Shown: piece after piece, positions 8,281 through 16,154 of the stretch | Numbering within the stretch: position 1 is the stretch's first letter | Layout: the number at the start of each line of letters is the position of its first letter | IMG/VR virus record: IMGVR_UViG_3300009068_000076 | Location: 1-39,868 of that record | From: a virus | Length of the DNA stretch: 39,868 nucleotides | Direction: 5' to 3' (one strand) | Notes under the pieces: model-generated | What the model saw: only the letters and a program-made list of their open reading frames with translations | Told to the model about the DNA's origin: nothing | Databases searched by the model: none | Position numbers and translations under genes: made by a program

Positions 8281-9206
8281 TATGGATTATTCGTATTATC
8301 GATCTCACCGAATGGATTTGTTACACTGAACAATACATCTTGTGATTGAGTTTTAAATTTGTTGTTATCACCGAAAGAATTAACTTTATCAATATTTATA
8401 TCAATACTTGCAGTTGCTAGTGCGCCAGTTCCACTACCACCAGTAATATTAATAGAAGGAGCAATTTGATATCCAGTTCCTGGATTAGTTATATCAATAC
8501 GAATAATTTTATTTGCTGTCGCACCAGTTCCACGTACAGCTGTAGCTGCAGCATCACGACCAGAAGAACTAAAAAATTCGACTGTTGGAACAGAAGTATA
8601 TCCAGATCCTTGATTTGTCACAGTGATAGAAGTAATCTCTCCATTTGGAGATCTAGTAGTATTAGTTGTGAATGTCTTGAGGGTTTCAAAGGCATCAATT
8701 TCTGAGATACCAGTATCAATTTTCTCAGAAGCATACTGGAACAATTCAACTTGTAACTTAAATACATATAATTTACCAAGTTGATAAAATGGATCTTGAT
8801 GCTTGACAAATTTAATCTCAAATAAACCTTTAGTTAATGGAAAGTAAATTAAGTCACCTTCACATGGACGAGTAGGAATAATTGTTTGTCCATAACGACC
8901 AACCAATTGATCCCATCTACGACGAGCAACTACCAATGTAGCTGACTGTTCCATCATAAGACCAAACTTCTGAATAAAAGCACCTTGACCATCCAGAGAA
9001 TCTACATTCTCAAAGTACATTTCGATTGGAAATGACGATGTAAATTTTGATAAACGATCTTCGCCAAGAATCTCATCTTTAGAAACTAATGTTCTTGGAA
9101 TGTACATGAACTCATTACCGTAAATCTTAAGAGATTCGATAATGAGATCTTCAACTAGATACTGTTCGTTCTTAGTACCATGTGTAAAATAAACATTAGT
9201 AGGCAT
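8280..9206 (-). CDS. gp14: Neck protein gp14, 308 aa with GxGY insertion
   Basis: A T4-like neck protein that, with gp13, completes the head and joins it to the tail. Typical segments are VEDLIIESLKIYGNEFMYIP (about 18-37), QKFGLMMEQSATLVVARRRW (about 79-98), PTRPCEGDLIYFPL (about 111-124) and FVKHQDPFYQLGKLYVFKL (about 133-151). T4 gp14 is 256 residues; the excess is a beta-rich insert at about 184-272 with two GxGY repeats (near 200 and 244), the same repeat type as in the sheath insertion. After the insert the gp14-like C-terminal tail resumes (SFGDNNKFKTQSQ). It starts four bases after the gp13 stop and overlaps the gp15 start. Confidence 0.93.
   Translation of the reverse strand: MPTNVYFTHGTKNEQYLVEDLIIESLKIYGNEFMYIPRTLVSKDEILGEDRLSKFTSSFPIEMYFENVDSLDGQGAFIQKFGLMMEQSATLVVARRRWDQLVGRYGQTIIPTRPCEGDLIYFPLTKGLFEIKFVKHQDPFYQLGKLYVFKLQVELFQYASEKIDTGISEIDAFETLKTFTTNTTRSPNGEITSITVTNQGSGYTSVPTVEFFSSSGRDAAATAVRGTGATANKIIRIDITNPGTGYQIAPSINITGGSGTGALATASIDINIDKVNSFGDNNKFKTQSQDVLFSVTNPFGEIDNTNNP
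8393..8400 (-). promoter_or_regulatory. Intragenic late promoter element TATAAATA
   Basis: A perfect TATAAATA within the gp14 coding region (in the codons for the end of the GxGY insert), about 113 bases before the gp15 start. It may provide an extra transcript for gp15 and gp17; the coding constraint here (Asp-Ile-Asn-Ile) makes a chance match possible. Confidence 0.45.
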
Positions 9207-9209
9207 CTA

Positions 9210-10169
9210 TTATCCCATGAAGAAATCTAGAGGTGCTGACTTATTTTGCAAATCGTCTTCAAGTTCTTTAATTTCTGTAGTTGCTTCATCATATAGTTTA
9301 TCACCATCTAAAGTTACACCACCTGGAAGTTGAATGCCAGAGAATTTCTTAATGTTAGTTGCCCATTGTTTCTTAAGCAATGCAGTTACATAATGCTTTA
9401 ACCATGGCTCGTTATAAACTTTAGACCATGTTGTTGGATCCATTGCACGATAAGATTGTACAATAATATAATCACCAAGAATAAAATCAGTTGCCCAATT
9501 TGCGTCTAGGTATAAACGACCATTCAAACGATTAAATCTATATCCTTGATGACCATTTAACTCTAAATCTAATAGAGCCAAATGAGACATAACTGTTTTG
9601 TAGTAGATTAAAGAAGTAGATGTTAAATCATACAAGTCATTTAATCTTAATTGATACTGCAAATCGAAGATGTTTTTTGAAGACGATGCTTGACCAGCAG
9701 ATAGAATCTTTGTGACACCCCAAACATAATCTGGAACTTCAATATAACGATTATCATATTCACGGAGTGTAATTGTAGAAGTAGTTGCAGTAGTACCAGA
9801 ATTACCACCAGTGATTACTTCACCAGCAGTAAATGTACCAGATATATTTCTAACTAGTAATAATGTTCCAGAAGAAGTTCTGCTGGATTCTTGACAAACT
9901 TCAGCAGTTGCACCAGAGGTTGCTCCAGTAATTCTTTCTGCCAAACGAAAATTTGCAGCAATAGAAGTAGTAAGAACAATCTCAGAAGCACGAATCTGTT
10001 GTTTAAGATAAATCTGTTCTACACCCTCATAATGATAGAGTTTCCAGTAATCCAATGCCTCATCAATACGATCTTCGATTTGATCATCGTCCACATTAAT
10101 TTCAAGCACAGGTGCGCCCAATGCTCTTAATGCATATTGTTTTAATCCATCTCTTGTAGAAACAGCCAT
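9210..10169 (-). CDS. gp13: Neck protein gp13, 319 aa
   Basis: A T4-like head-completion (neck) protein. Recognisable parts are DGLKQYALRALGAPVLEINV (7-26), DDQIEDRIDEALDYWKLYHY (28-47), the IEVPDYVWGVTKIL segment (about 143-156) and the C-terminal WLKHYVTALLKKQWATNIKK followed by LPGGVTLDG. A small beta-rich insert at roughly residues 72-135, with GxxSGAT and FxxGExIxGxxSGTT-type repeats, interrupts the conserved domain; such SH3-like Gly-rich units are frequent in marine phage structural proteins. A ribosome binding site (AGAGAG) and an AATAAATA late promoter element sit just upstream, making this the first gene of a neck-to-tail unit. Confidence 0.93.
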   Translation of the reverse strand: MAVSTRDGLKQYALRALGAPVLEINVDDDQIEDRIDEALDYWKLYHYEGVEQIYLKQQIRASEIVLTTSIAANFRLAERITGATSGATAEVCQESSRTSSGTLLLVRNISGTFTAGEVITGGNSGTTATTSTITLREYDNRYIEVPDYVWGVTKILSAGQASSSKNIFDLQYQLRLNDLYDLTSTSLIYYKTVMSHLALLDLELNGHQGYRFNRLNGRLYLDANWATDFILGDYIIVQSYRAMDPTTWSKVYNEPWLKHYVTALLKKQWATNIKKFSGIQLPGGVTLDGDKLYDEATTEIKELEDDLQNKSAPLDFFMG

Positions 10170-10189
10170 AGTATTCTCTCTTTATATTC

Positions 10190-10197
10190 TATTTATT
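10190..10197 (-). promoter_or_regulatory. Late promoter element AATAAATA
   Basis: A NATAAATA match in the 39-base gap before gp13 (ATG at 10169), 20 bases upstream of ATG. It would drive the neck and tail unit gp13-gp14-gp15. Confidence 0.65.
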
Positions 10198-10208
10198 AGT
10201 CTAACAAT

Positions 10209-13200
10209 TTAGAAAAATGTCATAAAACTACCTAATGGTTTTTGACTAACTACTGTTGGAAATGTTAATCCAAGTGATCCACCATTAATAGAGTTTGCTC
10301 CAACAGACCAAGTTGATGTTAATGGATATGCTTTAATAAAAATAGGCACAACATAATCAATAGTAGGAATTGATCCTGACCCTGTATAAACTAACGTAGC
10401 AGGAGTTGATGCTGCTGTTCCTGTAATAGTCAATAACTTGCCCGCAGCACCTGTAGCTGTAAATTGACTCAAAGTTTGTATGGTTGTACCAAGGGCAATA
10501 GAAGTTGCACCTGTTGCATTATAACTATTAGTAATGTTTTTAAATGTGTTACTACCTGAAATAGTTAAAGCACCTGCACCGCCTTGATTAAGTGTAATCC
10601 CTGAATAATAACCGCTACCCTCAAATGATTTTGCAGAAGAACTTGTTAAATTAATTGTTCCTGTACCAGTAACTGTAATATTTGTGGCGGTATTCGTCCA
10701 CATTGTACCTGAACCTGGAAAAGTCCATGTTCCAGATCCCATTGCTAATGTTTTTGCTAAAGCACCAGACGTACTAAAACCTGCATTACTGTTAATTGTA
10801 GTTGCAAATGTTACGTTATATCCATTAGCATCAAATGTTCCAGCAATAAAAGACATTGGAACTGGACTTGAAAAATTACATGAGGTTGCCCAACTGTCTT
10901 GTAAGGTTACAGAACCGCCAGGACTGTTTATTATTGTAGGCATTGACCAAATTTTTCCTGCATTAGTTACAGTTTGGCTAGTACGACCAGCTAAAGTAAC
11001 GACACTAGTACCAGAAAATGTTATACCTGTACCAGTAATCCAATTTCCATAAACATTTGGTGCTGACGACACCGTTAACGTCATAGTGTTTGTTGTCCTC
11101 AACGACATATCAATTGTGCCAATATTATATGCAGCGTTGATTGATGTTGTTGATCCTGAAGCAGGATATGTTGCTGCTGGAAATACAGCAGTGTCTTGCG
11201 CCAACGGAAACTGAGTTGCGTTTAATGCACCACCTGATGTAGCAGACCATGAGCCCGAGCCTGCTGTACCCCAACTAGTTGATCCTGCCTGTCCATAATA
11301 AACCGTTTTACCTGCATCAAAAGTGATGTTACTATTGCCTTTGCAATCACCCAAACGGGTACCAGTAACTGGTAATGTTATATCACCTGCAAAATTAATA
11401 TCTCTAAAGTCAATATCCGTTACAGAACTAATTGCAGCACAGGTCAATGTACGTTGTGTACCAATAGTATCTGAAGCTAAGAGAGTTCTGTAAGCCGCAG
11501 CGGTACCAGCATTTAGTGTAAGTGTGCCATTAATGGTTTGATTGGCATTGAATGTTAATGGCCATGCAGCAAGGTTAGTTTGTGCTGTAATTGTTAAATT
11601 GTTAAAAATATTTGCGCCTTGAATAGCGCCTGCCGCACCTAGTCCAGCAGTAATACTAACATTGTAAAATGTTAGTCCACCACCACCAAACGTCAAAGAA
11701 TTTCCAAGTATATCAATCAAAGAAGTGCCAGCATTAAATGTTAGATTTGTTATTGTTCCAAAATTAATTATATTACCACTTGCAGTTGAAGTGAATGTAC
11801 TTCCATTTAATGAAATTCCACGCACCATACTATTATTTGACGACAAAAGAAGAGCAATAATATTATAATTACTTGCTGATGTGTTAAAATTACCATATGT
11901 TACTGTAAGGACGTTTGTGGTATTTAACGCACTACCTATTGTCCATGTAGAATTAATACCGAGTACTGTTATTGGGCTTAACAATGCCAATCCGTTGGTT
12001 GTGAACGTGTAACTAGAGTTACCAGCCCAGTTCATTGTGCCTGTATAGCTATTAGTAATACCTGTGGCGGCAAACGATACATTACCGTGAAATGCAATAG
12101 GCACAGACCCAGCCCAAGTCACGTTACCTGATGTTGGTCCAGCCACTGTGAATGCGGCACATCGAGCAATCGTTACACCAGCGTCAATTGTTGCTGTGTA
12201 GGCTGTAGCGTTAGATGCTGAATCAAATGTGACCGTATCAAGGGACGTTGGAATGGCTGCACCAGATGCGCCACCCGACGATGTAGCCCACTTGGTTGTT
12301 GATGACCAGTTGCCTGTACCGCCTACCCAATATAGTGTGCGAGGTGCTGGCGCTGCTGTTCTAAATACAGGGGCTGCAGCAGTGCCCGTACTATTAGCTC
12401 CAGCATAAAACTCTCCTGGACTAGTAGTAGAAACACCCCACGAACCCATTGCAAGATAATCAATACCAGTAACAGCAGGACCAGCAATTACGTTTGCAGC
12501 GCTTGAGCCTGTAATTGTTACTACGTTACCAGCCGTACCAGTGACTGACCATTTTCCAAATGTTTGCGCATTGAATCCAAATGCAATTGTGTGTGCTACT
12601 GTCTTTGTAGACGCAATTTCACCAAACGTGTTTGCACCATTGATTGTAGTGGTTGAGGTTGAAGTTGCTCCTCCAATAATTAATTTTTGAATATATACAC
12701 CAACATTTCCACCAAAATCTCGTGATGTAGTTGTATTATTTGACAACACAACTGTTGCAGAACCTTCTACAACTGCTGCCGTTCCTTGAATAAAAAATGT
12801 ATTAGTGGTTCCAGTTAACGTCCATGTTGCCGTCCCGAGTTTTAATTTTGGCGCTAGTGGAGTTGTGCCGCAACTCAAGCCTGATACTGATACGTTATAT
12901 ATAACAGCATCAAATGTACCTGAACCATATGATATACTACCGTTAAAAGTAAATGCATCTGCCAATTGCACATACGATCCTGGTCTGAACATTAAAAAAG
13001 TTCCACCAGCAAAAGCGGTTCCATTACTAGTAATAGTTTGTGTTCCAATTTTTGAAAATGAAAAAGTTCCTAAGCTTCCTAACCAAGTAACACCAGTTCC
13101 ATTTTTTAAGTCACCGTAAATACCAATTACTAAATTATTAATTTGAATTGACATTGCACTTGTTCGTGCTGACATATCTAGAGTGCCAACATTCCAGCTG

Positions 13201-15470
13201 AAATCAAACGAAATTGTGCCCACTGCTCCAGCGTTATCAAACACCACAGTGTCTTGCGCTAGTGGAAAATTCGCTGTGGCTGGTGTTCCACCTGAACTTG
13301 TAGCCCAACCTGTTGCTGACCAGTTCTGTAATCCAGCTAGGTTCCAGTAAACAGTTTTAGGTGATGGAAATGTAATTCCAGAGTTGTTACCGCAATCTCC
13401 TGCTCTTACATAAAATGAGCCTGCTGCGTTGCCTGCGATAACAATATCACGAAAATCGCAGTCTGTTGAGGATAAAGAATTAACTGTTAATCTGCGTTGT
13501 GTGTTCATTGTGTTAGAGAGCAAATAGATACGCCTTACAGCAGATGCACCAACACAAGTTAATGTTCCGTTAATAGTTTGGTTTGCAGAAAAAACAATAT
13601 TATGTATGCCAGCAGACGGTGATGTAACTGACAAATTATTAAATGTATTTACACCTTCAATACCATGTGTGGTTGATGATGCTGATGTAAAAGATACATT
13701 ATAAAATGTTAATCCTCCGCTAGCCAATGTATGTAATATACCTGTAAAAAGAATAGTTGATGTACCTGCATCAAAAGTCAAATTTCTTGTATCTGTTAAC
13801 GAATAACTGGCACCAGAATTTATATTTGTAATTGTACTGGATCCGAGTTTGATAGTTCGTAAATTAGAATTACTAGAAGATAAAACACCAAAAGTTACGT
13901 TTTTATTTAATGTATCAAATGTGCCGTTATTTACTCCTAACTGTAATCCTCCAGCACCAAGAGTTAATGCATCAGCAAGCTGAACAGTACCACCATATGT
14001 GTCTATATTAATTGGACAAGTAAATGTTTTACCTGCACTGGTAATAGTTTGTGTTCCACCACCAGAGAATGTAAGTGCTAAAGTTCCGCTTAATGTTGTT
14101 CCACTTCCGTTTGTCCAATTTCCATAACAAGTTGTTATAAAATTAAATGCGATTGACATTGCACTTGTTCGTGCAGACATGTCTATACTACCGATATAAT
14201 TTCCAGCCGCAACGGCATTTAATGAGATTCCAGTGAGAGAGTTATTTTGTATTATTGTAGTATCTTGCGGCAACGGAAAATTATCTAAACTAACAGTCCC
14301 TCCTGATGTGGCAGACCATATGTTATCATACCAGCTAACTGAAGCGGTTCCATTATATACAGAATATACATTCTTAGCTGGAGTGAAAGATATTCCTGTA
14401 TTATTTCCACGATTACCAATACGAGTTCCACTTATAGGAGCTGATTTGCCAACTACATAAATGTCACGAAAATCAACATCAACTAAGTTTGTCGTTCCAT
14501 TAACTGCAATCGTTTGCCCTAATCCATAATTACTAGAAGAAATAAATATACGTCTATTTCCTGCAGTAGATTCAGTAAAAAAGTTTCCATTAATTATAGG
14601 ATATCCAGTAGCATCTGCATTGAAATTGACAGTTCGGATTGTTGATGTTGGAGTTGATGGTCCAACTATCGTGCAAGCACCAATTGTAACATTACCAGTG
14701 ACTGTAGTATCAGTTTGACATTTTAATCTACCAATCTTAGCAACACCATTACCACTAAGACTGGTATCTATGGTCGTAGTCGTCGTGTATGCAGTTTTAT
14801 TAACTAAAATAGTGGAAGATTCCCATACCGCATCGCTATTGTTTAAAACTCGTACAGTGTTTGTGCTAACAGTAAATACACTAGATCCAAGTCTGCTGTT
14901 ATTACTTAAACTAAAAGTAACGTATGCGTTTCCATTATCAGCTTTCATGTAAACATTATAATTATTAGTTATTAGTGTTGCACTAATATCAAACTGAACT
15001 CCTGTGCCAGTTCCACTATATGTTATATCATTTAATAAATTAATAGTGGTACTCGTACTACTACCCAGAGCGATAGTATACGAGGCGCCATAAGCGATGC
15101 CAGCAAAATCTACATTCCAAATACCACCAGGTGATGAACCTATAACAAGATATACAAGTTGGGTCATAGTAAGAGTCATGGAAGAACTTAAAATAAAGTT
15201 ACCATATGAGTTAAAACTTTGAAAAGCAGCTGTTCCCAATACTAACGTTCCACTATATTTTCCCGTGTTTTTATTATTACAATAAAAAGATTTACATGAT
15301 ACACTAGCAGTTGTTGTTATGGTACCAACACCAGAGTTAGCATCTAAATACACATCATCATTTAGTGTTGGCACACTAGCACCACCAGTTCCACCTGATG
15401 TGGCAGACCAGTTAGTTGTACTTGTGGTATCCCAATTACCTGTTCCACCAACCCAATAACGGTCTGCCAT
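10209..15470 (-). CDS. Giant repeat adhesin-like tail fibre protein, 1753 aa
   Basis: The largest gene here. It is made of five tandem repeats of about 340-365 residues. Each unit opens with an aromatic-Trp motif such as YWVGGTGNW or TVYWNLAG, then W(S/A)(A/T)SSGG, a Pro, and an Asp-Thr-Val-Phe-like strand, at about residues 5, 367, 706, 1044 and 1389. Units 1, 2 and 4 end with a DxDFRDI-type motif followed by GDCxxNSxITF or a variant of it; units 3 and 5 end in diverged sequence. Between lie Thr/Asn-rich beta-strand ladders such as TIDMSARTSAMSI and GTFD-type turns, suggesting a parallel beta-helix. There are no catalytic motifs or membrane segments. The N-terminal module is shared with the 1293-residue protein at 21081-24962. 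It is followed by gp13, where T4 has its fibre and whisker genes. A host-binding fibre is the best guess. Confidence 0.85.
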   Translation of the reverse strand: MADRYWVGGTGNWDTTSTTNWSATSGGTGGASVPTLNDDVYLDANSGVGTITTTASVSCKSFYCNNKNTGKYSGTLVLGTAAFQSFNSYGNFILSSSMTLTMTQLVYLVIGSSPGGIWNVDFAGIAYGASYTIALGSSTSTTINLLNDITYSGTGTGVQFDISATLITNNYNVYMKADNGNAYVTFSLSNNSRLGSSVFTVSTNTVRVLNNSDAVWESSTILVNKTAYTTTTTIDTSLSGNGVAKIGRLKCQTDTTVTGNVTIGACTIVGPSTPTSTIRTVNFNADATGYPIINGNFFTESTAGNRRIFISSSNYGLGQTIAVNGTTNLVDVDFRDIYVVGKSAPISGTRIGNRGNNTGISFTPAKNVYSVYNGTASVSWYDNIWSATSGGTVSLDNFPLPQDTTIIQNNSLTGISLNAVAAGNYIGSIDMSARTSAMSIAFNFITTCYGNWTNGSGTTLSGTLALTFSGGGTQTITSAGKTFTCPINIDTYGGTVQLADALTLGAGGLQLGVNNGTFDTLNKNVTFGVLSSSNSNLRTIKLGSSTITNINSGASYSLTDTRNLTFDAGTSTILFTGILHTLASGGLTFYNVSFTSASSTTHGIEGVNTFNNLSVTSPSAGIHNIVFSANQTINGTLTCVGASAVRRIYLLSNTMNTQRRLTVNSLSSTDCDFRDIVIAGNAAGSFYVRAGDCGNNSGITFPSPKTVYWNLAGLQNWSATGWATSSGGTPATANFPLAQDTVVFDNAGAVGTISFDFSWNVGTLDMSARTSAMSIQINNLVIGIYGDLKNGTGVTWLGSLGTFSFSKIGTQTITSNGTAFAGGTFLMFRPGSYVQLADAFTFNGSISYGSGTFDAVIYNVSVSGLSCGTTPLAPKLKLGTATWTLTGTTNTFFIQGTAAVVEGSATVVLSNNTTTSRDFGGNVGVYIQKLIIGGATSTSTTTINGANTFGEIASTKTVAHTIAFGFNAQTFGKWSVTGTAGNVVTITGSSAANVIAGPAVTGIDYLAMGSWGVSTTSPGEFYAGANSTGTAAAPVFRTAAPAPRTLYWVGGTGNWSSTTKWATSSGGASGAAIPTSLDTVTFDSASNATAYTATIDAGVTIARCAAFTVAGPTSGNVTWAGSVPIAFHGNVSFAATGITNSYTGTMNWAGNSSYTFTTNGLALLSPITVLGINSTWTIGSALNTTNVLTVTYGNFNTSASNYNIIALLLSSNNSMVRGISLNGSTFTSTASGNIINFGTITNLTFNAGTSLIDILGNSLTFGGGGLTFYNVSITAGLGAAGAIQGANIFNNLTITAQTNLAAWPLTFNANQTINGTLTLNAGTAAAYRTLLASDTIGTQRTLTCAAISSVTDIDFRDINFAGDITLPVTGTRLGDCKGNSNITFDAGKTVYYGQAGSTSWGTAGSGSWSATSGGALNATQFPLAQDTAVFPAATYPASGSTTSINAAYNIGTIDMSLRTTNTMTLTVSSAPNVYGNWITGTGITFSGTSVVTLAGRTSQTVTNAGKIWSMPTIINSPGGSVTLQDSWATSCNFSSPVPMSFIAGTFDANGYNVTFATTINSNAGFSTSGALAKTLAMGSGTWTFPGSGTMWTNTATNITVTGTGTINLTSSSAKSFEGSGYYSGITLNQGGAGALTISGSNTFKNITNSYNATGATSIALGTTIQTLSQFTATGAAGKLLTITGTAASTPATLVYTGSGSIPTIDYVVPIFIKAYPLTSTWSVGANSINGGSLGLTFPTVVSQKPLGSFMTFF

Positions 15471-15473
15471 GTT

Positions 15474-15650
15474 TTACCCTGTTGGTTGTTCTTCAGTGGA
15501 TGGTTGATTAACAATGTCCCACCAATTATCGTATCGCTGTTGCTTCATTGCTGCAATTTCATCTTCTGTGAATGTATGGTCATCAGCTAAATGTAAAGCA
15601 TCACGAAATGCACCATATGGTGATTCAAATTCAAAATCAATTTTTATCAT
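15474..15650 (-). CDS. Small hypothetical protein, 58 aa
   Basis: A short gene with an excellent ribosome binding site (AAGGAG, six bases before ATG) filling the gap between its neighbours; the stop is three bases from the next ATG. The translation begins MIKIDFEFESPYGAFRDALH, continues with DDHTFTEDEIAAMKQQRYDN, then WWDIVNQ, and ends in a Pro/Glu/Gln tail. It is acidic, with a beta-strand start and one helix. Similar short proteins with a YGxFxDxLxxxxDHTxTxxEIxxxKQQRxxxW pattern occur beside fibre genes in marine T4-like phages, by recollection. The function is unknown; a fibre assembly helper is possible. Confidence 0.85.
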   Translation of the reverse strand: MIKIDFEFESPYGAFRDALHLADDHTFTEDEIAAMKQQRYDNWWDIVNQPSTEEQPTG

Positions 15651-15671
15651 ATTTTTCTCCTTATAATTTTA

Positions 15672-16151
15672 TTAGAACCCAAAGTTTTTAGCCAATAAAT
15701 GCCATCTACCAGTAGTTGAGTTATAAATGAAACCAAAATAATCTGTTCTATTACTACCTGATGTAAGAGTAGGTAAATTTAAATCAAATGAACCTGTAAA
15801 AATAGCATTCCATGCAAATGTTTGTACATTTGTGGAATTTATTCTTATAACTAATTTTTGGCCATCAGTTGGAGATCCTATTGGAGCATTAATCGTTAAT
15901 GTTCCAACAGCTTGTGTGTTTATTTGTGCAACAACATCACTAGTATCACAATTTGGAGTAATACTAGTACCATTTGGAACTGTAACTGTATTTTGAGAAA
16001 CTCCAGGTGTTCTCCAAACAGCGGTAGTATTGTTAAGATATACCCTTTGTCTGACACTATTTGTGCTAGGGTTATGCCAAATATCACCAGCAATAGCACC
16101 TACTGGTTCAGTAGTGCTTGATGTGAATAATGGGTAACTTCTGGTAGACAT
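15672..16151 (-). CDS. Small virion fibre-like protein, 159 aa
   Basis: A 159-residue protein starting MSTRSYPLFTSSTTEPVGAI, with GDIWHNPSTNSVRQRVYLNN near residues 23-42. The GDIWxNxxxxxxxxRVYL pattern resembles the short display motif in which phage fibre proteins announce a sample or label region. The C-terminal half (TINAPIGSPTDGQKLVIRIN, TDYFGFIYNSTTGRWHLLAK) resembles a beta-sandwich end domain common in phage tail proteins. The ATG directly follows the TAA stop of the upstream gene with no intervening base. The Shine-Dalgarno is weak, so coupling to the upstream gene is likely. Probably a short fibre or fibre tip. Confidence 0.8.
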   Translation of the reverse strand: MSTRSYPLFTSSTTEPVGAIAGDIWHNPSTNSVRQRVYLNNTTAVWRTPGVSQNTVTVPNGTSITPNCDTSDVVAQINTQAVGTLTINAPIGSPTDGQKLVIRINSTNVQTFAWNAIFTGSFDLNLPTLTSGSNRTDYFGFIYNSTTGRWHLLAKNFGF

Positions 16152-16154
16152 TTA

